This document shows, one piece after another, positions 34,701 to 47,713 of a DNA stretch of 64,000 bases. The position numbers were made by a program, and so were the translations under genes. Under the pieces are notes generated by a model. That model ran no database searches. It was not told the origin of the DNA and worked only from the letters and a program-made list of their open reading frames with translations. Location: positions 3,953,501 through 4,017,500 of the forward strand of contig NC_083506.1 in the NCBI RefSeq assembly GCF_032362555.1. Direction: 5' to 3'. This DNA comes from Amyelois transitella (lineage: Eukaryota > Arthropoda > Insecta > Lepidoptera > Pyralidae). Each line of letters opens with the position of its first letter. Position 1 is the stretch's first letter.

Positions 34701-37700
34701 ATTTAAATACATTACGTGCGTTATCAACGTTAACTCTGTAGATTGTGTATATTGAGTATGTAAGTAATAAAAGCAATAATAATTATATTTCATTGGTATC
34801 TTTTTATTTGTAAAATATATTGTGTGGTGTCACTGCTATTTTTAACCGACTTAAAAAAATTAGGTGTTTATTCGACCCATATTGGTGTATTCGCGATTTT
34901 CTCAAAAACTACTGACCCGATTTTTCTGGAAGAATAACGCAGGCATGTTTTTTTCTGAAAATTCGCTTGCGCAAAGCTAGTTATGTTATATATATTTCTT
35001 TAAAGTAAGAGTTCAGATTTTATTACAAATATTTAAGTCTTTTATAATTAATCAGTGCAGGTTCTGTAAAAAAATAAAATTATTTTTAAATTATACATAA
35101 TATAATTTTAATTTTTTCTATAATCTCATCATAATAATCGTTTATTTTAATGAGATGTCCTTGAGCGCTACTGATACGATAAGAATTTAAGCGTTTGCGC
35201 AATCCAATGATTGTACAGGTACTAATATACCTCCGCACCTGTACGTCTTATCAAAATGTAAGTATAATAAATTATTGCTGAAGACAATGTATGATAATTT
35301 ATAATACCTAGTTTTTCAGAAAGTATTTTGTAAAGGTATCAGTTTTTGACGGCACTTCGTTCGTATTTAAAAACTTTGTTAGATAAAAAGAAATCAATAT
35401 TGTAACATATGTAATTAGCTCAAACATTCCTATATAGAATTTTTCATTTTGGAAAAGACAATGCAATATTTTTACGAACTATTTAACCATTCGATCATGT
35501 AAGTGTACTCTTAATACTTAATAAGAAAAAATAGACGTTTTAATTTTAAATCATACAAAAATAAACAGTACATATTTAATAAGTACACACCAGAATGATG
35601 CATGTGAGACGCGGTTAATTTGAGATTACTTAGTAACAATAACCACATGTAAGTACCAAAATCACATGAGTTTTAGTGGGCGTTCACAACTTACGCCTAC
35701 TATTTGAATTTTAAACTGTTTTGGCTGAGATACAAGCGGACAATTAGAAAATCCATATACTGTTCTATGTTTGTAATTTCAACGCTAAATTAAATCGATT
35801 TTGAAGGAATTGGTACTGTGATAATGAATTGAATAATCCGACAACCGACAGAGGAATTTACTTCAAGCAGATTGTCATAATATACAATACATTTAACATT
35901 GACCCTTCAGTATAGGTCAGTATGTCGTATCAAACTTGCTTACTAATGCACAATGAAATTACTATCAAAAGACATAATTTATAGTTTCATTTATAATTTC
36001 ATAAAATATATTCCCTCCGCCTTCTGCTTATAAAGTATTTCGATGCATAGAAATGGGTGATAAAAATAGATTTCTTTTTAGAGATACTGTCGAAGTGACA
36101 TTGTAGTTAAAAGTGAAATGACGTAAAATTGTGGAACAATGTTACAGTATTAGCAACTTGTATTTACCCTTGGAATGACATGAATATTTATTGTGGGGCT
36201 TGTCTCGGTCAATCAAACGTTTTGCAAATAGGTTTTCAAATTTACAAGAACTTTCATTCTTCCCAGTGTCTGTCAGGTATTTAACAAATTACGAGTTCAA
36301 GTGGGGTTCCTGCTTATAAAGTGAAAAGAAAGAATCTATATGTATATTAAAAATTTAGAATACAGAAAGGGAAATGGGTGTTGCTACATAGGTATATATC
36401 ATACATATTCAGTGTTCATTTTACAACTATTCGTAATATATTCGCTTTATTAATGAACCAATAACATCTACAAAAAAACATAAAGAAATAAATTTTATCA
36501 CAGCTCCTGCTCCCAACACAACTATACGTACCACGGAGGCAAATTGCGCAACTTACAAATTTTTATACCAGGTGCCGGTGCCCAGATACCGAAACTGTCA
36601 CGAACATTTCAACATTCAACAATTCACGCGAAAATTATCACCATCTGTGTGAATTGAGAGTGCGGTGACATTTCCACTTGCCCTAATAGATGCCGTTACT
36701 GCGTGCAGCTAAAACGTTACGCTTTCAGTTAGCTTTGTAGCGATAATAAATTGTATGTATTCCACTTTTACCGGCAACATCTAAATGTTAAGTAGCTGCG
36801 GTTGAATACGAACAAAGTTCAACTACCCCATATATGTATATTTAAATGCATATAGGTACCTAATATTTCAATCTTTTGTACTAATTAATAAGAAATGGGT
36901 CTGCTGTAAAGCTGCAGTTAGATTAGAATAGAACAATTCCACTCTATTGATGAATTATGAGGTGACTGAAGAACATAACACCATTAAATAATCGTTAGAA
37001 ATCTACAAAACTTTTACAGCATAGAACCAACAACAACGAATACAAAATAATACCGACATCGCAAATAAAACAATCGTGATATCGTTCATTTCGAACCCAT
37101 GGGCATTAACATTTCAACGAATCAAAATTCTCCATTCATTTTGCTATCACATATTTATTCAAAGTATCGCAAGATATTTGTGATAAATATAACAAATAAC
37201 ATACATAATATTACAACAATTTATGATAAGGGAAGGGTCATACACACATCATCAATTAAGTAACGTTATCACCAGTGTTCGAACGTTTTTATGAAGTTCA
37301 TTTTCAATGAGGTTATTTAGACACTTATAGCACTGAGGCTTTTATAAAGTTTCGTATGTGGCTAGAAAAATGTATGTTGCTGACACTGTGTACCGCTCGA
37401 AATCTACTTCTTAACTGATTAAATTAAACACATGGTAAAGTTATCCAATTAATTTTAAACAGAGGTGCACGATTTATACATGTTTTGGAATAGAGGGCCC
37501 TTTTAACTATTGTGCAAAAAACATAAGTCGTGTGCAGTAGTGTGACATCAAAGGACTACTTGTGAAGGAAGTGCTGTTTTATTGAAAAAGATAGGAAAAT
37601 GTATTATTCCTCCGGGTCGGGTCACCTAATCGGAGTAGATATAAAATACAGAAAAATTGTTCCCTTTATATAAAAATTGAATATTTAAGTAAATAAATAA

Positions 37701-40700
37701 ACTTATATGGGACAAATCACAACGACGGACCTAGCTCCACAGTAAGTTCGAGACTTGTGTTATAATGGGATACTAACTCAACGATACTACTATATTAAAG
37801 AAGGTAAATACCAATATAAGCATATTTCCTGTTACTAAGGTTTTTTCATATTTTGATTATGTATCCATAAAAATATAGTTTTATTATTTTATTAGATAAA
37901 TATGAATAAATCCGTCGATTTGGAGACTCAATGGGACGTAATTTCACATCGCATAAATTTATTCGACGTCTCCATGTTTACGCTGTCAACACAAATTATG
38001 CGGTTTGGCGCACTGTAATATTTGGAATATTATTACACGAAATTATAACGCAACCCATAATTTTGATGATCACAAAGTCCTTTGCTCGGATTTTTCTTAG
38101 GTACTATACCCAATACAATTTTATAAATACAGGAAGAGTTTTTTACTTATAAATATAAATGCGAAAGTGTATTTGTTTGCCCGTCTTTCGCGTCAAAACC
38201 AATGAATCAAATGTCTTTATTGTGGCAACACAGGTAAAAAAAGCAATTATATAAAAAAAGGTAATAAATATTATTATCAAAATTACATTGTTATTAGTTT
38301 ACATACTTGAGAATATATATTTTGATAAGATAGGAGTTAGACATTCAATGTAATACATTTATCTGACTAACGAATTAAAAATAACAAATTATCATTTTTA
38401 GTATTTGAATAATAAAATTATGTCATTAAAAAAGGCAGAATATTTGAAATACAATTTGAACAATCGTTTGAGTTGTTTAGTTATCGACCAGTTGGGTGCC
38501 TCAGAAACCGCTGAAGCTATAATCCACCCATGTACTGATATGTAACATCAGAATTTGCAAAAAAGTAGGTAAGATCTATCAGTATTAGATATCAACGCAC
38601 TATATTATCGCCTAGATAGGTACGAAGTAGGTATTTTAAATTAAATTTTCAGTAATTTTTTAGCTTTTTTGCATATTTGAAGTAGGTTTTATATTTTATA
38701 TAAGTAATTTTTACTGTTTTTTTAAGTGTGAGAACAATTATGTGATTAGTGCTTAATATCTGCTCTCTTCTCTCTATTAACTCTTTTAAAGTTAGCTTAT
38801 TACGCTACTGACTGTATTAATTTTACTAGTCACTGAGATAGACAAATGCGTATGCGTAATGAGAACTCCCTCCTTATTTGAAGTCTGTTAAAAAGAGTTA
38901 TCAACATAAATTAAATTTATTTCGATCACAGAGAAAATAATATAACAAATACCTATATATATATATGTAAATATTCAATGGAAATAATCTACTGGTCTTT
39001 TTGAAGATATTACAACTAAATTTACTTAAAGAATGACCACACGCCATGTCTCTTATCTTGAGAGCATACGGTGTAATAAAGTTTTTATCAGAACCATAAA
39101 AAATCACTTTGACTTTTTCAATTAGAATACCTACTTAAATTGGCAGATAACCCATTGGACGCGATGTGAAAAATAAATGTTATCGTTCAATCTTCTACAA
39201 AATTTGTATGTAATATATATTATACATTTCCGCTAGTCAATGTTATTCCAGATGATATATTATTATGTACCTTTATTATCTATGTAAACACAAAAAGGAT
39301 CATTAGTATTAATCTATGGTCATGAAATTGGATTTTGATTGTTTAAATAATTGCTACACGCAAAGCAGGTTTAGCTACTACTACTACTTCATTGGTAGTT
39401 AACATTCCAGTGGTAGGAACTACAAACAAAAGTAAATAATGATTTTAATGGAATACTACTCTCGCTTTATAATTCTTTTCAAAATAGAATTACTCTGTAA
39501 AGTCCGAAAGAGATAGTTACAAATAACCGAGCATAAAATGTTTAATTTACTTAATTTATAAATCTTTAATATAAAAACAATGATATTTATCAAAATAACC
39601 ATCGCATTTTATTTTCCTTAAGATAATGTACCGATTGTTTCAGGAAAATAACATTAAAATAAAAAATTCGATTAACGTGCAAGTAGGTACCTAGGTCACG
39701 TTTAGGTAATGAGAGTTACGAGTAATAACGTACAAACACATAACTGCGTAATTTCGGAACAGGTGTTTTTTTTTATTTGCTTAAAATTGATGCATATTAA
39801 AATCAAATCAAATTAACATGAAAAATAAAATTTACTTAAATAATTTAGTAGTAAATTGTTAACCTGAATACAAAAGGATGCACTTCCCCTTGTCCACAAC
39901 TTGGTTGCAGCGAAAACGAGATATTTAACAGTAGATAGCTTAAGATCGCGGATCCACCGGACATTGGCATAGCATGTCACGTTTCCATCCTCAGTTTGTT
40001 TCGGTGACCGAAGCCGGTGGAAACCAAACAATGGGCTCACATAAACGTGTTATGAAAACAGTCGCGTTCAACAGTTGAGGATTCCAAAACAAAGCAACAA
40101 TGAGTGAGCGTTGGCGTGATTTCATTCGTTGGTCAACCATCGATCTGTCCGTAATAATATTGTCTTTAATTTAAAGTAACACTATCATACAATATGTATA
40201 TTAGCTTTGCGTACAGATCCGCTCGCTTACATGTTTTTATGTTTGTTCAACAGTAGCTATTTTCCGCACCTATATATTTCTCAGTACCCTCAATTAATGT
40301 ACCTATGTCCTATTTTTCAAGATCAAGTCAACCAGATAAAACGTGATGTACGAACAAACAAACAAACTTTTCAATATTATATACAAACTATATTGTATTT
40401 TGAATAATTTAGAATTTAGTAGGTATACGACAAGTTATTATCTTGGTTGGTTTATTAATTGAAAATAATACAGTTTAGTCATTTATAACGAGGAAAAACA
40501 TTGTTCGGTATTCTTATTTACTAATATTTATATTAATATATTAACACATTATTATTAATTACCTATTTATTGATGAACCCAACCTAAAAGATTTTATTTA
40601 GATGCCTATATAGAAATGTAACTAGTGAGAATTCAGACTTGTTGATTGTTGGATAATCAGGTTGGTTTAACTACAACAATGCCGTAAAAACTAAGGCCGT

Positions 40701-43700
40701 ATAATTCCGTCAAAAATTATCTTAAATAAAATTATGTATTATGATTTTCGTTATGATATTTGATAATTAAAAAATATTTACTTAATAAAATGCAGATATC
40801 ATTTGTATAAACAAACTCTTGTTCAAAAAACTATAAAAGTTACGCATACACTCTCAATATTATTCGAAATTCAATATATCTAGGTTTTGAAACTGAAGAT
40901 ACTGAGAAATGTAGAAAAGTGGATCCGAGACCACAACACAGAGGTTCCAACTGGAAACACACAAAGACGAGATAGAGGTCGATGGGATTCGAACTCGGGA
41001 CTTTGAGATGACGTGCGAGCGGAAGATGCCACCAGTGCCACTTCACATTTACCAGTATCATAAAGATAATACTCCTGTTGGTTCCCACTACTTACGCATT
41101 AATGTTTAAATACATATTTGAATCCTCGTTCTACATACTATTGCGGGCAATCAATAATTTTCTGTGGTGTATTACCATGATAGAATAGATAAGTTTCCCA
41201 TTTGGTGGGCGGTCACTGGGTCATTAAGGTCAAAAATTAATGATTTTACCGATAGGTAGAACAGTAGTAACCTTGCATATATTACTTATTATTATTATCT
41301 AATATATTTCATTATTATTATCTAATACTGCCAAAATGATCTAATACATGATTTTTCCCATAAGCGTTGGTTGAGATGTAATAAATAGAAGTTGTATAAG
41401 TATTTATTTCGTTTTGTTTTCTTGGTTTTTTAATTATTTTTTTTTCTATTTCATGTTTTCTTATTATTATTCTTACTTGAATGAATAAAAAATATTTGTA
41501 TAATATTTTTTTTAAAATAAATAATAAGGAGACGAGATTTCTTTTTGTTTGAAACGAATAATCTCGTATTTTTATCTAGCTAGCATATTTATATAAAAAA
41601 GAAATGTAAAATTAGATAGTATTTTTAGCTAAAAGTATGTAAGTAATCAATTAACAAGTATTTAAGTGATGTCAGTGACTGTTTAAATTTGCCTGTAAAA
41701 TATGAATATAAAACCTATTTAAAGTAGAAAATGCACAAAATAAATGATGTCATGTTTGCAAGAAGTATCACTTCTGTGCATTTTTTATAATTATTTTGTG
41801 TTAGAGGGTAGTAGGTGGCCTTGAGACCATCGCTTGACACAAATACGTCCAGTCGATATTGACCAATGAATCCTGACATCCATATCATACGTCAAGGTAA
41901 AGTTGAACGCATTGAAATCACACAATGCAACAAAACTGACGATTTTATTTTACTTGCAAATATTTTATTGAGGTGCACTTTTATTGTTGATTTCACAATA
42001 ATAATATATGCGCACTTATCGTGTGGCATATGAAATGTTATTAATACTATAAAACATGACTCAAAGAAAAAATAACAAATACTAAATGTTTTCTAATTAT
42101 TCACGGTATATTATGCATGATAAGTAGAGTACATGACCCGAGCAAATTACTCTAAACGTCCAGGTGCACAGATTTAACTATCATTTATGCGGACGGTTTT
42201 TAAAAAAACATGTTAGTGTTGTAAGTAGATATTATCTTTGAATTGAATGTGCGCATATACTTTATTAATATACAATAATCACGTCTTTATTCCTAACGTA
42301 GACGGAGACAACTGTATTCTCACTACTCATGATCCTCCTAGCGCTAGTCGGTTGTGACCTCACCTCTCTGGAGAGCTTGTCCCGTGCAATGTGTAATTTG
42401 CAGAGTAGATAGGTAGGTACTTACATCTCATAATAATTCAGTGGAATTTGGCAAACGATAAAGTCTCGTTACCAGCTCTGAACAGGTTAAAGATCGCTCG
42501 ATTCTAATGAGACACTTATTGTCTGAAAAACATTCTTGATACACTCGTTCCGATCAGTATTATCTGTGAAAGTATGAACGCACGTTGAAGAGAATATTTG
42601 GGATACCAAAAATCCTCGCTTAAAGAATATACCCAGATTAGAGATCGCCCGCGGCTCCGTCCGCGCAAACTTTCTGTTCCCGCGGGAATTTCGGGAAATC
42701 CTCTCTTTGTGGAATATATGAGGAACAAATTTCAAGTTTCTAGACCCGGAGGTTTGGGCTGTGCGCTTTCAATCTCTCAGTTTTAGTTTTTTCAGTCAAT
42801 AGATATAAGTTCCTAGCAACATCATTTTACTGTAAATAACTAATATGAGGAGACTTATTTGGCTAAAACTATACTAGTAGTACGTTGCGAAAGTGATAAA
42901 GTACTTAACTAGTTTAAGTAGCACAATAACAAACTCCTTATGGAGTTCAATAGAGTCACTCGAGCGCGTTGTACCGGAAACCGTAATGTAGGGCCGTAGA
43001 CATTAACGCTAGGCGAAGAGACGATGCGAAAATGTACCTTCACTGACGAAGCTACCTTGCTTGCTACACCAAACATTTAATTGCATGTATGTTACTTTTA
43101 TAATATCATATTTTTATTATAAAACAAATATGCATAAACCTATTTTTAACATTCATAAAAGGAACTGAATTCTGTAATTTTTTTAAGTATTTGGATACTG
43201 GCATGGTGTTGGCACCACAAAGGAATGTGGTATTAAAAGTTAGTGCCCTAGTCAGAGATAAACTGCAAATAAACAGACAGACCGGTGTACTTTACAAAAT
43301 ATACGACATCATTTAAATATAAGGAACCCTAAACAAAACTAGGCTGGAAGATGGAATCGAATTTTGAAATAGATAATTGAGTCTTAAATACTTAATGGTT
43401 GTTAAATGTGCGCAGGACATGAAGCACATTAATATTTATTAAGAAGTACTGAATCAGTAGAGAGTCAGTGGTTGAATCAGTAAGCAGAAAGACAGGTTTG
43501 AATCTCACCTCGGCCATGTATCTATGACTATTTTCGAAGTTATGAACATTAAAACTAACCGATGCTCTTACGGTGAGGGAAATCACCGTGAGGAAATTTG
43601 TATGTGTAAACTAAAGAAATGAAAGTATATCTCATATTTTCTATGTAAATATAAGAAGGTAGGTATGCGACAACATATTCTGCATACAACATTATTAGTC

Positions 43701-46700
43701 TGCGTTATGGACCTTGACAGAATCGAACATTCTATTGCTATATCGACTTATACATACATACATATGTATGATGTCGTAAAAGGCGACTAAGGGATAGGCT
43801 TATAACCTTGGGATTCCTCTTTTAAGCGATGGGCTAGCAACCTGTCACTATTTGAATCTCAATTCTATCACTAAGCCAAACAGCTGAGCGTGGCCTATCA
43901 GTCTTTTCAAGACTGGTGACTCTGTCTACCCCGCTAGGGATATAGACGTGATCATATGTATGTATATGTACACTCAAACAAACAACTATTTATTTCCAAA
44001 GTTCACAAAATATTGTGTATAAGCAACAATCCTACTTGCTGATTGTACGTTCATTTCATTCTGTAGTATAGACATCTAAAAGCCTAATCATCAAATATTA
44101 AAGTTACTTGAAAATACTGTAAAAATTGAAGTTCTATTTGCCATCTAGTAATCAAAACTGAAACGAGGCATGCCATCCTTTTGAAGCATAAAGGCTCTAA
44201 ACACTACCGTCAATTTGAAATTCATACATACAAATAATCACGTCTATATCCCTTGCGGCATAGACAGAGCCAACAGTCTTGAAAAGACTGATAGGCCACG
44301 TTCTGCTGTTTAGCTTAATGATAGAATTGGGATTCAAATAGTGACAGGTTGCTAGCCCATCGCCTAACAGAAGAATCCCAAGTTAAGCCTATCCCTTAGT
44401 TTCCTTTTACGATACGAACGAGATGGAGTGATCCTCTTCTTTTTATTGGTGCCGAGAACCACACGGCACTCAATTCGAAATGCACCATCGAATCAGTTGA
44501 TCAGGCATAGGATTTTTAGGAAGAAACAATATTTTAGATACAAAAAAATATTTGATGGAGTGATTAAGTAATAAAGAAATAAAATAGTAGGTAATTTAAA
44601 AAGGTACCTATCGCGTGCTTATTGGTTAAATAAAATACCAATTATGTTGTACATACATATATAGTTCAATGCAAGCTCAGTCAACAAGACCTTGGATTTG
44701 TGATCTAACTGTCGTCATGGTTACCGTAACCAAAACAGAAATTAGAACTGCAAGAACAATTATTCTAATGCAATGAACGTACTGCGTAGTATTGTAGTAA
44801 AACAACCCATCTAATGAACGTGCCTGAAATATTGAAATTCGATGACAGTTATTGATCACAAAAGACTGTGTGGGCGTCCTTGCGGCTAGCTATTCATAGG
44901 AGCTATGAATTTTTAAGCAACTAGATTCCGTATCGCTATTTGTTTGAATCTTATAAAACTGAGAACTTTCGTTATTATAATTATGAAGAATTAATTACCT
45001 TATTTCATTTCTTATTTTTCTTTCATCGTGGCAATGAACTCAGTCTATTAATGAGGACAGCTTGTGCCGTTTTCTTTTTTATCAATACCAGACCAGCGTG
45101 GAAGCTAGCGAAATGCAAAAAAAGCAAAACTCATGATAAAACAATATGTATGTAAAAAATATTGATACCAACCTCTCTAGATCGCATGAGATACCGCACG
45201 AGCCTGCCCCTCAGAACCGCCAAAGTATTCTTATCCAACTCCATGCTACCTCCAGCCACGGACTGTACTAACACTTGCCAGCGGGACAGGGAGTTCTCGA
45301 GTAGCCTTATCTCTTTCTTCTCAATCCTAAAAAATAATTACTCGAATTTAGAACCTCCATCTTTGAAGTAGGTAAACAAACAAATAAATCCGTTCATCCA
45401 TATAATCACGTCTGTATCCCTTGTGGGGTAGACAGAGCCAGCAGTCTTGAAAGACTGACAGGCCTCATTCAGCTATTTGGCCTAATGATAGAATTGAGAT
45501 TTAAATAGTGACAGAGTTACAGGCTGCTAGCCCATCGCCTAAAAGAAGAATCCCGAGTTAATAAGCCTATACCTTAGTCTCCTTTTTCCACATCTATGAG
45601 AAAGAGAAGGAGTGGTCCAATTCTTTTTTATATTGGTGCCGGTAACCACTCAGCATAAATAATTAAAAAAATATTTTTTTTTAAATTATTTGTGTTTAAT
45701 TAAACAAATATTTTTGCTTAAATGATTTCTTAAATGGACTTTAATAGTTTGATGGACGATAGGTATGTACTTTTAATTATTCTGTTATTCTATTTACCTG
45801 TCAGCCATTTGCATTTCAACATCAACTCCATCTTCTTTGTAATCAGGGAGTTCAGAATCGTTCATAGTTTCCTCAGCATCCGAGAATGACAACACTTTGT
45901 CTCCAGGATCTTCAAAAATAGAACATTATATTAGCAAAGCGATTTTAATGAACATCATAATAAATATAAAAAATACTAAGCCACACAGTGAAACCAAACA
46001 TTGGCATGACAAAGACTGGATATATAGTAACAGAGGAAACTTAATTAATTTATGCATCATACGAGTAGTATAAGATCCTGTCTATATCGCTTTAATATAA
46101 TTTATATAAGATAATATTAATAAACTAAAATTATGTAAATATGTACATTTATTATTCAACAAGCATAGAAAAGCTTAATATTTTTTTACAACTTACTCTT
46201 AGGCACAGGTTGCACAGTTTGGTCGGGCAAAAGCTGATACTGCTTCAGGAGCTGCCAATGAGCCATCAAAGATTTTGCAGTCCGCGACTGGTAGAAAACA
46301 TTAGGATTCTGTTCCAACAGCTCTTGGAATTTCTCCAATTCGGGATGAGATGTCTGTAAATTCATTTGAACAGTTGGTGATATGATTCTACTAAATAGTA
46401 TTTTAATAGTTTTTGTGTTGTGTGTGTTTCTGGCCCTGTAGAATAGAACCACTCCAAATCTTTATCATGGATGTCGTAAAAGGCGACTAAGGAATGGGTT
46501 TATAAACTTGGGATTCCTCTTGTAGGTGATGGGCTAGCAACCTATCACTATTTGAATCTCAGTTCCATCATGAAGCCATCCAGTTGAATGTGGCCTTTTA
46601 TTCTTTTCAAGACTGTTGGCACTGTCTACCCTGCAACGGATATAGACCTGACTAAATGTATGTATATATGAATAGTTTTATCTCAATATCAGAAGTACTT

Positions 46701-47713
46701 AAGAGGATTTTAGCTATGACTTTGGCAACCTTAGAGCGGTATAATTCTTCCTTGTTACACTACACATGGCTTTTGCAAAATTGTGAGTAGTACTGCAGGT
46801 ATATACTATATACCCTAGTGAAAGTTTCACATGCAGTAATAATTAAAAGTGCATTTAAAGACTTACACTAGGCAAAGTTCCAAGGAGCTCCTCTTCTGCA
46901 TTTGAATATAATGCCTGTTGTTGGACCGCAGCGACCAGATCCGGATGCAGGTTACGCATAGCAGCAACAGCGACCCGTGATATCTCAGCATTGTACAGCA
47001 GTGCGTACCAACGTGACTGCAACTCTCCGATTGTGAAGCGACAAGAGAACTTCACTCCACGATGCACTATTCTTAAATCATTTGTCTGAAACATGATAAA
47101 AATTTTGATTTAATTTTTAATATTTACTTTTATATATTTTTCAAAATATATAAAAATAAGTTAAAAAAAAGACAAGTATCAATACCTGCTGCACACCCAA
47201 TATCAGTGCCAGATCATCTGTAGGTTTCCAACGACCTAAGTCCTTAGTAGAAAGCTGACTCAGTTGTCCTTTGCGACGCGATTTCCTCCCTAAACTTCCA
47301 CCAGTTGAAATCTTACTAGATGTCTTACGACGCTCTACTATAGGGGTTATAGGCGTAGTAGGAATATTCGGCACTATTGGAAATTCTGGCAACTGGCTGG
47401 TATACGACTGAGTCCGCATTCTTTTGTCTCCCTTTCCGCCCTGGGATGCTCCTGGTAATCCCAGGCTGTATTCAACTAATTCATCGTCAAAACGTCTCCT
47501 TTTTATTGATCTGGACGAGCTGAAACCCAAACAAAACTTTAAATATCCCTGTAAAATTGGCATATCAAAATAGGTACTTACTCTTAAGTACTCAAAATCT
47601 TTAACTAAAATGAACCTGCGTCGCTTGTTATCGGAAACGTTGTCATATGATGCTGCAGATCCTGGATATTCATTGCTATCTGAAGCATTAGACGGGGTTA
47701 CAGGGAAGTCCAT
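31767..47713 (-). CDS. MCRS1: Microspherule protein 1 (FHA-domain chromatin/centrosome factor)
   Basis: Eight exons in continuous frame: 47616-47713, 47186-47519, 46867-47085, 46197-46353, 45798-45909, 45173-45326, 32358-32573 and 31767-31856, giving 459 aa; human MCRS1 is 462. Diagnostic stretches are SSSRSIKRRRFDDELVEYSL, TKDLGRWKPTDDLALILGVQ, GVKFSCRFTIGELQSRWYAL, AHWQLLKQYQLLPDQTVQP, VLSFSDAEE, TLAVLRGRLVRYLMRSREIA, and the C-terminal FHA domain (VNLSLEGPAAKVSRKQATIR, FFMSSEGKRPIFVDGRPVL, LRFVFLINQDLI). MCRS1 is a subunit of INO80 and NSL complexes and acts at spindle microtubules; Drosophila Rcd5 is the fly member. Exon 1 ends at a weak donor (CAG|GTTCAT) chosen by frame and homology. 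A 12.6-kb intron separates the FHA exons from the rest. Confidence 0.95.
34843..34981 (+). mobile_element. Possible Helitron-like fragment
   Basis: Begins AACCGACTTAAAAAAATTAG, carries 'ATTCGACCCATATTGG' and 'ACTACTGACCCGATTTTTCT', and ends GCGCAAAGCTAG then T. CTAG-T is the Helitron 3' terminus; the hairpin before it is weak, so class is uncertain. Confidence 0.45.
40843..41090 (-). mobile_element. tRNA-derived SINE
   Basis: On the minus strand the head carries TGGCACTGGTGGC (A-box-like, 41028-41040) and GAGTTCGAATCCC (B box, about 40985-40997), about 30 bp apart as in a tRNA promoter. A non-tRNA body follows toward 40843. No coding capacity. MCRS1 intron 6. Confidence 0.7.
42274..42312 (-). 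repeat. S1 repeat fragment
   Basis: ATAATCACGTCTTTATTCCT followed by GTAGACGGAGACAACTG, the tail end of S1 on the minus strand. Neighbouring 42325-42400 (CCTCCTAGCGCTAGTCGGTT) resembles the SINE at 4605. Confidence 0.5.
43425..43610 (+). mobile_element. tRNA-derived SINE (CCGATGCTCTTACGG family)
   Basis: B-box-like AGGTTTGAATCTC (about 43494-43506) followed by CACCTCGGCCATGTATC, TTTTCGAAGTTATGAACATT, CCGATGCTCTTACGGTGAGG and TCACCGTGAGGAAATTTG, the standard body of a widespread lepidopteran SINE. MCRS1 intron 6. Confidence 0.75.
43771..43970 (+). repeat. S1 dispersed repeat (5'-truncated)
   Basis: From ATGTCGTAAAAGGCGACTAA to GGGATATAGACGTGATCATA plus a TGTATGTATA tail. Sense on plus, opposite to its neighbour at 44224. 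Confidence 0.75.
44224..44469 (-). repeat. S1 dispersed repeat, near full length
   Basis: From ATACATACAAATAATCACGT to GGTGCCGAGAACCACACGGC on the plus strand. It forms an inverted pair with 43771-43970, ~250 bp away, in the same intron. Confidence 0.8.
45401..45654 (-). repeat. S1 dispersed repeat in MCRS1 intron 5
   Basis: Near full length, from TATAATCACGTCTGTATCCC to TATTGGTGCCGGTAACCACT. It fills most of the 471-bp intron between exons 5 and 6. Confidence 0.8.
46441..46668 (+). repeat. S1 dispersed repeat in MCRS1 intron 3
   Basis: GAATAGAACCACTCCAAATC, ATGTCGTAAAAGGCGACTAA, GGTGATGGGCTAGCAACC, TTCTTTTCAAGACTGTTGGC, ending in a TGTATGTATATATG tail. Opposite orientation to the copy in intron 5. 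Confidence 0.75.

Larger units (their letters stand above)
32574..45172 (-). other. MCRS1 intron 6 (12.6 kb), no nested gene seen
   Basis: AT-rich intron holding a Helitron-like fragment (34843-34981), tRNA-derived SINEs (40843-41090, 43425-43610), S1 copies (42274, 43771, 44224), an S3-like fragment (about 42630-42735, CGCCCGCGGCTCCGTCCGCG) and a 'GACAGACATGGCGAAACTAT..GGTTCCTTGTTACGGAACCC' repeat near 34300-34380. No exon-like reading frame with recognisable homology was found on either strand. An isolated open stretch at 39813-40040 is noted separately. Confidence 0.6.

Noticed and set aside
40985-41040. Genuine tRNA gene
   Set aside because: A- and B-box-like words are present but there is no complete cloverleaf or acceptor stem; it fits a SINE head.
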